12,602 bases of DNA, from the NCBI GenBank assembly GCA_013362835.1, contig JABFVJ010000112.1, forward strand, positions 1 through 12,602, given 5' to 3'. Source of the stretch: Nonomuraea sp. (GTDB lineage Bacteria; Actinomycetota; Actinomycetes; Streptosporangiales; Streptosporangiaceae). Every line of letters begins with the position of its first letter. The stretch's first letter is position 1. Below are positions 1 to 6,163 of the stretch, one piece after another. A program made the translations under genes and the position numbers. The notes below the pieces were generated by a model that was not told the DNA's origin, ran no database searches, and worked only from the letters and a program-made list of their open reading frames with translations.

Positions 1-883
1 GACGCCGCGCCGCGCCGGCGGCCTCCTCGCGGAGCACGGCCAGCTCGCGGGCCCGGCCCACGATCGCGGGCTCCCGCCGGACCGTGGGGGGTTCCTGGAC
101 GCGTTCGACGACCTCGGGGGCGTGCAGGGACTCGGACTGGCGGAGGATGTCCTGTTCGAGCGCGCGCAGCGCCGGGCCCGGGTCGACGCCCAGCTCCTCG
201 GCCAGGCTCTCGCGGGCCTGGCGCAGCACGGCCAGCGCCTCGGCCTGGCTGCCCGAGCGGTAGTGGGCCAGGGCGAGCAGGCGTACGGCGTTCTCGCGCA
301 GGGGGTGGGCGTCGGCGTGGCCGCGCAGCTCGGGCACGGCCTCGGCGTGGCGGCCGAGCATGAGCGCGGCCTCGGCGCGGTACTCGACGGCGATGAGCCT
401 GAGCTCGGCCAGCCTGGTCGCCTCCGGGACGGCCCACTCCTCGGCGAACTCGGCGTAGGCCGCGCCGGTCCACAGGCCGAGCGTACGGTCGAGCAGGTCG
501 TACGCGACCGCGCCCGCGCCCTGCTTCAGCGCCGCGCCGGCCGCGTCGATCAGGCCGGGCAGCCGCCAGGCGTCCACGGACTCGTCGGGCAGGCAGAGCC
601 GGTAGCCGGGCGGTGCGCTCACGATCACGCCGGCGGGGGCGCGCGGCGGGCGGCCGGGTTCGAGCACGCGGCGCAGGTTGGAGACGTAGACCTGGAGGGC
701 GGCGAGAGCCTTGGGCGGCGGCTGCTCCTGCCACAGGTCGTCGATGAACCGGTCGGTCGAGACCACCTGGCCGCCCGCGGCGACCAGGCGGGCGAGCACG
801 GCGCGCTGCCTGGCGGAGCCGAGGTCGAGCCGGCGGCCGTTCATGGTCGCGTGGAGCGGTCCAAGGAGGTGGATCTGGAGCAT
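1..883 (-). CDS. AfsR/SARP-family transcriptional regulator, N-terminal part (3' end beyond window)
   Basis: The frame is open from ATG at 883 to the left edge, giving 294 residues without a stop. Residues 1-98 match the OmpR-like winged-helix domain of SARP regulators (start MLQIHLLGPL; RQRAVLARLV; later YVSNLRRVLEP and PPGYRL). Residues about 103-248 match the bacterial transcriptional activation (BTAD) repeat domain, including HPLRENAVRLLALAHYRSG and ELGVDPGPALRALEQ. At 275-289, IVGRARELAVLREEA looks like the start of an AAA/NB-ARC ATPase region, so this is probably a large AfsR-type protein rather than a small SARP. Such proteins bind direct repeats near promoters and often activate secondary metabolism. 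The start has only a weak purine stretch upstream (AAAAAGG). It lies 25 bp after the NlpC/P60 stop on the same strand, so cotranscription is likely. The target is unknown. Confidence 0.88.
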   Translation of the reverse strand, partial: MLQIHLLGPLHATMNGRRLDLGSARQRAVLARLVAAGGQVVSTDRFIDDLWQEQPPPKALAALQVYVSNLRRVLEPGRPPRAPAGVIVSAPPGYRLCLPDESVDAWRLPGLIDAAGAALKQGAGAVAYDLLDRTLGLWTGAAYAEFAEEWAVPEATRLAELRLIAVEYRAEAALMLGRHAEAVPELRGHADAHPLRENAVRLLALAHYRSGSQAEALAVLRQARESLAEELGVDPGPALRALEQDILRQSESLHAPEVVERVQEPPTVRREPAIVGRARELAVLREEAAGAARR

Positions 884-908
884 GGCGCCCTTTTTCAAGT
901 ACCGGTTC

Positions 909-1463
909 TCAGTATCGGAAGAAGCCCGCCAGGTCCGGCCTTCGCCCGATGTCGTCGACGCGCACCACGGCCCCCGTCTCCGGTGCGTTCATCATCTTGC
1001 CATGACCCAGATAGATACCTACATGATGAGTTTTGACCCGCTTTTTCGTGATTTTTCCGAAGAAGACTAAGTCGCCGGGCTCGGGGGACTCGACGCGGCG
1101 CATCCTCCGTACGTGGTCGTCGGTGTTGCCGGGGCCGAGCACGTCCGTGCCGTGGGCCAGGGCGTAGACCCAGCGGGCCAGGCCGGAGCAGTCGAGGCCG
1201 CGGGTGCTCTCGGCGGGGCAGGGCCTGATCCGGCCGGTGTAGCCCTGGCACGTGCCCGTCGTGGGGCCGGGCCGCTCACCGTGGCCGCCGCCCCACGAGT
1301 ACGTGATGTCGTACCGCTCGACCTCGTACGCGATCCTGACGATCCTGCCCGGCACGTACGTCGAGAGCGGCGTCGAGGCCGTGGCCGTCAGCAGGGCCAC
1401 CAGCAGGACCGCCACCAGGACGGCCACCGGCGACGACGCCACGACCAGCCGACGCCGCTCCAC
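909..1463 (-). CDS. Secreted or membrane-anchored NlpC/P60-family peptidoglycan peptidase
   Basis: This 184-residue protein starts at GTG 1463 behind a good ribosome binding site (GAGGGAG, 5-6 nt away). Residues 1-5 are MERRR and about 12-30 are hydrophobic, giving an uncleaved anchor or signal peptide. The NlpC/P60 core follows: the nucleophile Cys92 in LDCSGL, PGDLVFFG at 129-136, His147 in HHVGIYLG, and Asn159 in MMNAP at the polar third position, where the family usually has His, Asn or Gln. Such enzymes cleave stem peptides of peptidoglycan, typically D-gamma-Glu to diamino acid bonds. Between the anchor and the core lies an unusual segment with Cys72 and Cys82 that could form a disulfide outside the membrane. 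The gene sits 49 bp after the GH25 lysozyme and 25 bp before the AfsR-type regulator on the same strand. The family call is sure; the exact bond cleaved is not. Confidence 0.9.
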   Translation of the reverse strand: MERRRLVVASSPVAVLVAVLLVALLTATASTPLSTYVPGRIVRIAYEVERYDITYSWGGGHGERPGPTTGTCQGYTGRIRPCPAESTRGLDCSGLARWVYALAHGTDVLGPGNTDDHVRRMRRVESPEPGDLVFFGKITKKRVKTHHVGIYLGHGKMMNAPETGAVVRVDDIGRRPDLAGFFRY

Positions 1464-1512
1464 CCGTTCTCCCTCGTGCCGAGATACCGGGCTTCATCCT
1501 ACTTACCGGGAT

Positions 1513-2526
1513 TTATCGGCCTTTGAGGTTAAGTGTGATGGTTCCGACCTTGACCACCATGCCCACGCGGCCCGTGGCCTTCGGCTTGGTGGTGAAGGTG
1601 AAGGTGGCCTTCTGGCCGCGGTTCAGCTTCGCGACCGTGCAGCGCACCGCCGTGCCGCTGAACTTGCAGCCCGGCGCCTTGACCACTTTCTGCCCGCCGA
1701 ACGTGCGCCCGGAGACCACGATGTTCTCGACGGGGTGCGGGCCGGGGTTCGACACGACGACCCGGTAGACCTTCCTGCTCTGCGCCACGCCGCCGACCTC
1801 GACCCTGGCGGGCGGGTTGGCCAGCGACTTGAGCTGGGTCTCCGTGCCGTTGAACGCGTTCTGCCCGCCGGCCAGCGAGCCCTTCTCCGCCGACTGCCAG
1901 AAGGTGTGCCTCGTCCAGCTCTTCGGCAGCTCGCCGGGGTCGCTCCCCCAGCGGGCGAGCCAGAGCGGGTTGGACTTGAACGCCTCGGAGTTGCCCGTGC
2001 AGGTCTGCCACCAGCTCGTCGTGGTGTAGATGATCGCGTGGCGCCCGGTCCGCTGGCGGTACTTCTTGGTGAAGTCCTTGAGCCAGGTGACCATGTCCTC
2101 GGTGGACAGGTCGTAACAGCTGTTCTTGCCGTTCTTGTCCTTGTACGGGTTGTCCTCGACATCGAGCACACCCGGCAGCGTCAGACCATCGCTGGTCCAC
2201 TTACCGCCATTCTGAACGAAATACTCGGCTTGCGCTGTCCCATCGGATTCATGCGGTTGCGCAAAGTGATACGCGCCGCGAATCAGCCCGGCTCCCGCGG
2301 CTCCGCCGAACTGCGCGTCGAAACGAGGGTTGAGGTAGTTCGTGCCCTCGGTGGCCTGCACGAACGCGAACTTGCCGCCACCGGAGGCGACGCTCGCCCA
2401 ATCGATGTCGCCCGTCCAGTTGCTGACGTCCACGCCGGGAACGCCGTCCGCTGCGTCCGCGACTCCGGTCATCCCAACGGCCGCAATTACCCCTATTAAC
2501 CACAGTCGTTTCACGCCGGAGATCAT
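1513..2526 (-). CDS. Secreted GH25-family lysozyme (N-acetylmuramidase) with C-terminal Ig-like domain
   Basis: I choose ATG 2526 (337 residues) because it opens a clear signal peptide: MISGVKR, hydrophobic residues 8-22, likely cleavage near ADA/ADG at 25-26. The frame stays open further upstream to 2691, but that stretch is not signal-like. The GH25 domain covers about 29-235: GVDVSNWTG with Asp33 at strand 1, FVQATEG at 55-61, GAYHFAQP at 84-91, LDVED at 121-125 with Asp122 and catalytic Glu124, and IIYTTTSWW at 165-173. It would hydrolyse the muramic acid-glucosamine bond of the wall. Residues about 240-337 resemble a beta-sandwich of the kind that decorates surface proteins (NPGPHPVENIVV); Cys287 and Cys296 could pair. 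No good Shine-Dalgarno precedes the start. Codon 10 is TTA and codon 11 ATA, both rare here. Many codons in the stretch about 71-125 end in A/T, whereas the C-terminal half is strongly GC-biased. Confidence 0.9.
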   Translation of the reverse strand: MISGVKRLWLIGVIAAVGMTGVADAADGVPGVDVSNWTGDIDWASVASGGGKFAFVQATEGTNYLNPRFDAQFGGAAGAGLIRGAYHFAQPHESDGTAQAEYFVQNGGKWTSDGLTLPGVLDVEDNPYKDKNGKNSCYDLSTEDMVTWLKDFTKKYRQRTGRHAIIYTTTSWWQTCTGNSEAFKSNPLWLARWGSDPGELPKSWTRHTFWQSAEKGSLAGGQNAFNGTETQLKSLANPPARVEVGGVAQSRKVYRVVVSNPGPHPVENIVVSGRTFGGQKVVKAPGCKFSGTAVRCTVAKLNRGQKATFTFTTKPKATGRVGMVVKVGTITLNLKGR

Positions 2527-2781
2527 GGCGGAGTCGCCACATACCCCGCAAGTCCCTAAATGTCGGCTGTTCTCACAAAAAATCGTGAAACCGCATGTCG
2601 GGCGCCGGAAATTCGTCCCGCGCGAGCTTGATCGCTGACGATGTTTTCGCAGGTCAGGGCCGTATATGAACGTCACATTCGCGTTTGCCAAACCCGCCCG
2701 ACCAGCTCAAACTGGGTCGACCCCAAAAGGGCCCCTGACCAGGGGCTTCTTTGCCATGCCCAGGTTCGGAGGCGACCGCCC
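2527..2781. other. Divergent intergenic region between GH25 lysozyme and drrA-like gene
   Basis: This 255-bp stretch is visibly richer in A/T than its surroundings and must hold the start signals for both flanking genes. Two weak sigma-70-like candidates face the lysozyme on the minus strand: TTGGCA (2686-2691) with a 17-nt spacer to CATATA (2663-2668), and CCGACA (2561-2566) with a 17-nt spacer to TATGTG (2538-2543). Neither has a good -10, and I cannot choose between them. I see no convincing plus-strand promoter. It also contains a perfect 10-bp palindrome GGGTCGACCC at 2714-2723, a terminator-like hairpin and a possible leader ORF, listed separately. No tRNA fold or known riboswitch consensus was found. 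Confidence 0.6.
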
Positions 2782-2785
2782 ATGA
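2666..2785 (+). CDS. Possible 39-codon leader ORF overlapping the drrA-like start
   Basis: Reading ATG 2666 gives MNVTFAFAKPARPAQTGSTP and continues to 39 residues, ending at TGA 2783-2785. That stop overlaps the ATG of the ABC ATPase gene (2782) in an ATGA arrangement typical of translational coupling. A weak AGGG lies 6 nt upstream of its start. The terminator-like hairpin lies inside this frame, at codons about 22-29, so translation of the ORF would disrupt the hairpin. I recognise no homologous peptide, and a chance open frame in GC-rich DNA remains quite possible. Confidence 0.3.
   Translation: MNVTFAFAKPARPAQTGSTPKGPLTRGFFAMPRFGGDRP
2725..2752 (+). terminator. Terminator-like hairpin in the leader of the drrAB-like operon (possible attenuator)
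   Basis: The stem GCCCCT (2731-2736) pairs with AGGGGC (2741-2746) around the loop GACC. It can be extended by two G-U pairs (2729-2730 with 2747-2748) and then by three A-T pairs after one mismatch. On the plus strand it is followed by TTCTTT, as in an intrinsic terminator. No gene ends upstream on the plus strand, and the drrA-like ribosome binding site begins about 15 nt downstream. It therefore more likely acts on the drr transcript than as an ordinary gene-end terminator. Strength is uncertain because the T tract is interrupted. Confidence 0.5.
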
Positions 2786-3723
2786 TCCACGCCCGGGGTC
2801 TCACCCGAGTGTTCACGATGAAGAAGGAGACCGTCGAAGCCGTACGCGGCATCGACCTCGACGTCGAACCCGGCCGGCTCGTCGCCTTCCTCGGCCCGAA
2901 CGGCGCCGGAAAATCCACCACCCTGCGCCTGCTCACGACCCTGCTCCCGCCCACCTCCGGCACCGCCGTCGTCGCCGGCCACGACGTGACCCGCGACCCG
3001 GCCGGCGTACGCTCCCGCATCGGCTACGTCGGCCAGAAGAACAGCGCCGGCGAGAACTTCCGCGTCCGCGACGAGCTCGTCACCCAGGGCCGCTGCTACG
3101 GCATGACCGTCGCGGACGCCGCCCGGCGCGCCGACGAGCTGCTGCGCCTGCTCGACCTCGAACCCCTGGCCGACCGCAAACCGGGCACGCTCTCCGGCGG
3201 CCAGCGCCGCCGCCTGGACATCGCGCTCGGCCTCGTCCACCGCCCCGACCTGCTCTTCCTCGACGAACCCTCGACCGGGCTCGACCCGAAGAGCCGTGCC
3301 GAGATCTGGCGGCACATCCTGCGCCTGCGCGACACGTACGGCACCACGCTCTTCCTCACCACCCACTACCTGGAGGAGGCCGACAGCGTGGCCGAACGGG
3401 TGATGATCATCGACGGCGGCCGGATCATCGCCGACGGCACGGCCGAGCAGCTCAAGAACGACCTGGCCGGCGACTCGATCACGATCACCACGGCCACCGG
3501 GCAGGACGCGGCCAGAGCCGCCGGCCTGCTGGACGGCGTCGCCGAGGGCACCGCCGTGCGCCTGCGCGTGGCGAACGCGCCCGCCGCGCTCCCCGAAACC
3601 CTGCGGGCCCTGGACGGCGCCGGCGTCAAGGTGACCGCCGCCGAGACCGCCCGACCGACCCTCGACGACGTGTTCCTCGCACTCACTGGGAGAAGCCTCA
3701 CCGATGACGACGTTCCCGCGTGA
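2782..3723 (+). CDS. DrrA-like ABC exporter ATP-binding protein
   Basis: ATG 2782 is preceded by GGAGG at 2768-2772, 9 nt away, and gives 313 residues; the longer open frame upstream has no family similarity. The protein is a complete ABC ATPase of the daunorubicin-resistance (DrrA) type: Walker A GPNGAGKST at 38-46, Q-loop Gln85, signature LSGGQ at 137-141, Walker B LLFLDEP at 157-163, D-loop STGLD at 164-168, H-loop His195. A C-terminal extension ends in RPTLDDVFLALTGRSL (291-306), the conserved DrrA tail needed for pairing with its permease. It should power export of a hydrophobic drug, lipid or natural product with the DrrB-like protein, whose gene overlaps its 3' end by 20 bp. The Q-loop region (QKNSAGENFRVRDEL) departs from the commoner DrrA form. 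The substrate cannot be told. Confidence 0.92.
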   Translation: MIHARGLTRVFTMKKETVEAVRGIDLDVEPGRLVAFLGPNGAGKSTTLRLLTTLLPPTSGTAVVAGHDVTRDPAGVRSRIGYVGQKNSAGENFRVRDELVTQGRCYGMTVADAARRADELLRLLDLEPLADRKPGTLSGGQRRRLDIALGLVHRPDLLFLDEPSTGLDPKSRAEIWRHILRLRDTYGTTLFLTTHYLEEADSVAERVMIIDGGRIIADGTAEQLKNDLAGDSITITTATGQDAARAAGLLDGVAEGTAVRLRVANAPAALPETLRALDGAGVKVTAAETARPTLDDVFLALTGRSLTDDDVPA

Positions 3724-4447
3724 CACCGCCACCGTCTTCGCCCGCGAGTTCAGGCCGGTCCTGCGCGAGCCGGTCGGGCTGCTGTTCGAGATGGGGCAGC
3801 CGCTGCTGTTCCTGTTCCTGTTCGGCTCGCTGCTGGACGGCGCGGTTGGCGCGTCCTGGCAGTGGTTCGTGCCGGGCATCCTCGTCATGATGTGCCTGAC
3901 CGGCCCGATGGGCGCCGGTTACACGCTGCTGGTGGAGCTGATCGGCGGCTCGATGGAGCGCATGCTGGTCACGCCGCTGAACCGGACGGCGCTGCTGGTG
4001 GGCAGGACGCTGAAGGAGATGGCCGTCCTGCTGGCCCAGGCCGTGCTGATCATCGTGCTGGCCGTGCCGCTGGGCTTCGAGCCGCACCCGGCCGGCGTGC
4101 TCGCGGGGCTGGCGCAGCTCGTCGTCCTCGGGGTGGGGCTGGGGGCGTTCTCGCTCGTCCTCGCCGTCAAGTCGGCCCCCGGCGGCACCCTGTTCTACGT
4201 CGTGAGCCAGTCGATCCTGTTCCCGCTGCTGCTCCTGTCGGGCGTGCTGCTCCCCATGGACACCGCTCCCGGCTGGCTGCGCGTCGTCGGCACGGCGAAC
4301 CCGGTCACCTACGTCGTCGACGCCCAGCGTGCCCTGTTCTCCGGCGACCTCACCCACCCCTCGGTCCTGTACGGCACCGCGTCCGCCTGCCTGATCGCCG
4401 CCCTCGGCCTGTACGCCGGCAACCGCGCCATCCGCAAGGGCGTGTGA
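3704..4447 (+). CDS. DrrB-like ABC-2 type permease
   Basis: This 247-residue membrane protein starts at ATG 3704, inside the 3' end of the ATPase gene, with GGGAGAAG about 8 nt upstream. About six hydrophobic segments lie near residues 25-44, 53-77, 103-124, 131-156, 164-186 and 220-239. ABC-2 permease features include ERMLVTPLNR at 85-94, just after the second segment, and NPVTYVVDAQR at 199-209 before the last helix. It would form the transmembrane pore with the DrrA-like ATPase and export a small hydrophobic molecule. The 20-bp overlap implies coupled translation. It ends 9 bp before the Nudix gene, so all three probably share a transcript. Confidence 0.92.
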   Translation: MTTFPRDTATVFAREFRPVLREPVGLLFEMGQPLLFLFLFGSLLDGAVGASWQWFVPGILVMMCLTGPMGAGYTLLVELIGGSMERMLVTPLNRTALLVGRTLKEMAVLLAQAVLIIVLAVPLGFEPHPAGVLAGLAQLVVLGVGLGAFSLVLAVKSAPGGTLFYVVSQSILFPLLLLSGVLLPMDTAPGWLRVVGTANPVTYVVDAQRALFSGDLTHPSVLYGTASACLIAALGLYAGNRAIRKGV

Positions 4448-4456
4448 AATGGAGGC

Positions 4457-4957
4457 ATGACTGAAGTGGTGGCCTCCTGCACCGTCCCGTGGATCCCCGT
4501 CGAGCACCGCCTCGACATGATCCTCTCCTCCGCCCTCCCGCCCGCCGACCGGACGACCTCGGCGTTCGCGTTCGTCTCCGACGACACCGGCAGGACCCTG
4601 CTGACGTGCGTGGACGTACGCGGCTGGGACGTGCCGGGCGGCCACGTGGAGCCCGGCGAGAGCGCGACCGAGGCCGCCGCGCGCGAGCTCCAGGAGGAGA
4701 CCGGCCTCCTCCTGGAGCCGTCCGCGCTGTCGGTCTTCGCCTGGCAGCGCGTCGAGCTGCTGGGCCCGGCCCCGGCCGGGTACCGCTACGGGTCGCTGTC
4801 GTACATGGCGATGTTCCGCGCGCGGCTGGCCGGGCCGGGCGGCGTGACCAGCCCGCCCGCGGGCTCGGAGAGCACGGCCGCCGAGTGGCTGTCCCGCGCC
4901 AGGATCAGGGAGCTGTGCGCGGGCCGCACGTGGCTGCCGCTGCTGGAGCGGGTCTAG
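4457..4957 (+). CDS. Nudix hydrolase
   Basis: The 166-residue frame contains an exact Nudix box, GX5EX7REUXEEXGU, at residues 62-84: it starts GGHVEPGE and ends ARELQEETGL, with metal-binding glutamates in REL-EE. The family hydrolyses nucleoside diphosphates linked to another moiety using Mg2+; the substrate is not readable. The start is uncertain. ATG 4457 has GGAGG only 1 nt upstream (4451-4455), too close for normal use. GTG 4466 lies 10 nt from the same motif and may be the true start, giving 163 residues. The gene follows drrB by 9 bp on the same strand. Its stop TAG (4955-4957) shares a CTAG tetranucleotide with the stop of the convergent gene. Confidence 0.9.
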   Translation: MTEVVASCTVPWIPVEHRLDMILSSALPPADRTTSAFAFVSDDTGRTLLTCVDVRGWDVPGGHVEPGESATEAAARELQEETGLLLEPSALSVFAWQRVELLGPAPAGYRYGSLSYMAMFRARLAGPGGVTSPPAGSESTAAEWLSRARIRELCAGRTWLPLLERV

Positions 4958-5622
4958 TCGGTGTGCGACCGGTCGAGGTCGGAGCTGCGGTAGAAGCTTT
5001 CGGGAATGCTGGCCAAGGTGGAGAGGTGCACCTGGGGTCCCAGGCCGTACAACTTCTGGAAGCTCATGATCAGCGGGCGCCAGGCGTCGGGGTCGATGTG
5101 GTCGTCGGCGTCCTTCGCGCGGATCTCCTCGTGCGCCCAGACCCGCCGCACCCGCACCTCGAACGCCAGCACCCCGCCGTCGTCGCCGACCGGGTGCGTA
5201 CGCTCCACCACGACCTCCATGCTGACCGGGCACTCGGCCACCCTCGGCGGCGCCACCGTCTCCGAGTCGACGGGGGTCAGCCCGGCGCGCCGGAACTTGT
5301 CCGGCACGTACCGGTAACCGCGCTCCCGCTTCCGTTCGGGCACCGGGTCGGACCCGGTCGTCAGCGCGAGCCGGTCCACCGCCGGGGCGAGGGCGTCGGA
5401 GGGCAGGTTGAGCACGGCCTCGCCGGTCCGCACCATGTTCTGGGCCGTCTTCGACCGCGCGCCGAGCCCCAGCATGCCGCGCCAGCCCAGCCAGAAGGCC
5501 GACGACATGGGGGCGAGGTTCGGGGTGCCGTCCTCGTTCAGGGTGGAGATCAGGACGACGGGTGTGCCGAAGTAAAGGATGTTGGGCTCAATACGGACCT
5601 GCTGGTCCACGACAGTGGTCAT
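4954..5622 (-). CDS. Flavin-reductase-like FMN-binding split-barrel protein
   Basis: The 222-residue protein starts at ATG 5622, with only a weak GGAA about 4 nt upstream. Residues about 17-75 match the flavin reductase-like domain: GTPVVLISTLNEDGTPNLAPMSSAF at 19-43, then ARSKTAQNMVRTGEAVLNLP at 55-74. The family binds FMN without covalent linkage. Members reduce flavin with NAD(P)H for partner monooxygenases or act alone on unknown substrates. The C-terminal half (HIDPDAWRPLIMSFQKLYGL) resembles that of uncharacterised actinobacterial relatives. The upstream neighbour on the same strand is the DUF2255 gene, 63 bp away, so the two may be cotranscribed. No partner oxygenase of the two-component type is visible nearby. 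Confidence 0.82.
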   Translation of the reverse strand: MTTVVDQQVRIEPNILYFGTPVVLISTLNEDGTPNLAPMSSAFWLGWRGMLGLGARSKTAQNMVRTGEAVLNLPSDALAPAVDRLALTTGSDPVPERKRERGYRYVPDKFRRAGLTPVDSETVAPPRVAECPVSMEVVVERTHPVGDDGGVLAFEVRVRRVWAHEEIRAKDADDHIDPDAWRPLIMSFQKLYGLGPQVHLSTLASIPESFYRSSDLDRSHTD

Positions 5623-5685
5623 GCGTTCCAGCGTCGTGCCTGACCACGGCCGGACGCTGGCGGCCTTCGGACCTGGCGTCGGCGG

Positions 5686-6063
5686 TCAGCCGCGCGGCAG
5701 GAGCCTGATCGTGGCCGCCCTGGCCTTCGGGCTGACGATCGTGTCCACGATGCTCTCGGAGTAGTGGCGGTACTTGGTGCGGTAGTCGGCGTCGATCTTG
5801 TCGGCGAGCTCCGGGTCGGCCTCGGCGAACGTGACGTCCTTCGCGACGCCGCCCGCCTCGACGCGGCCCTCGTGCCGTTCCTGGGCGCGGCGGAACCAGA
5901 CGCCTTCGGGGCCGTTCACGGCGCGGACGTACAGGTCGTCGCCGTGGCGGACGACCCAGATCGTGACCGGGTCGCGCAGGCCGCCGTCGCCGCGCACGGA
6001 GGCGATGCGCAGCTCGTCGGCCGCCGCGATCGTGTCGAGTTCGTCGTCCGTCCAGGTGGTCAT
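5686..6063 (-). CDS. DUF2255 family protein
   Basis: ATG 6063 gives 125 residues starting MTTWTDDELDTI, the usual beginning of this family; the frame stays open upstream to 6174 but that part looks unrelated. The body, with DPVTIWVVRHGDDLYVRAVNG at about 31-51, then HEGRVEAGGVAKDVTF and the C-terminal SIVSPKARAATIRLLPR-type ending, fits DUF2255. These are small single-domain proteins of unknown function, with a predicted beta-barrel-like fold recalling pyridoxamine-oxidase or nitroreductase-like proteins. No Shine-Dalgarno is visible. TACGTC ends 7 nt before the ATG, which would suit a leaderless transcript, but no -35 supports it. The acyl-CoA synthetase diverges from it across 100 bp. Confidence 0.78.
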   Translation of the reverse strand: MTTWTDDELDTIAAADELRIASVRGDGGLRDPVTIWVVRHGDDLYVRAVNGPEGVWFRRAQERHEGRVEAGGVAKDVTFAEADPELADKIDADYRTKYRHYSESIVDTIVSPKARAATIRLLPRG

Positions 6064-6163
6064 GCGGACGGACGTACCCGGCGATCGTCGATGCCGCGCG
6101 ATGTTCCTCGTCCACAGTTGGTAAACCCTGGCGCGGGGCGCGTACCTGACAGATGCTTCGGGG
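6064..6163. promoter_or_regulatory. Divergent promoter region of DUF2255 and acyl-CoA synthetase genes
   Basis: This 100-bp gap must drive both divergent genes. On the plus strand TTGGTA (6118-6123) lies 19 nt before TACCTG (6143-6148), a poor match with a long spacer. On the minus strand TACGTC precedes the DUF2255 ATG by 7 nt. Neither gene has a clear ribosome binding site. I do not see a copy of the GTTGAGTT palindrome found before the tetR gene, so I have no sequence evidence that this TetR controls the synthetase promoter. Confidence 0.4.

Noticed and set aside
122..1036. Plus-strand open frame opposite the AfsR-type regulator
   Set aside because: The minus strand carries an unmistakable SARP winged helix and BTAD domain; the plus-strand frame is compositional noise.
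2570..2592. TCAC-N8-GTGA inverted repeat near 2573-2588
   Set aside because: The arms are only four bases, and the orientation is the reverse of a Crp site (TGTGA-N6-TCACA); too weak to report as an operator.
2527..2690. c-di-AMP (ydaO-type) riboswitch ahead of the lysozyme
   Set aside because: Such riboswitches often precede actinobacterial wall hydrolases, so I looked for the conserved core, but nothing resembling it is present.
2700..2752. Possible tRNA 3' end or att site before the hairpin
   Set aside because: The hairpin resembles terminators that follow actinobacterial tRNAs, but no acceptor stem, anticodon arm or T arm with GTTC could be assembled upstream.
2641..2781. Upstream extension of the DrrA-like protein to ATG 2641
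   Set aside because: The added 47 residues have no ABC similarity, and ATG 2782 has an excellent ribosome binding site and starts where the family starts.
3698..5233. Open frame of about 511 codons opposite drrB and the Nudix gene
   Set aside because: Glu/Gln/Arg/His-rich composition without any recognisable domain; it lies antisense to a clear permease and an exact Nudix box.
6153..6163. ATG at 6153 as a start for the acyl-CoA synthetase
   Set aside because: It is in another frame; the family N-terminus is read from ATG 6164.
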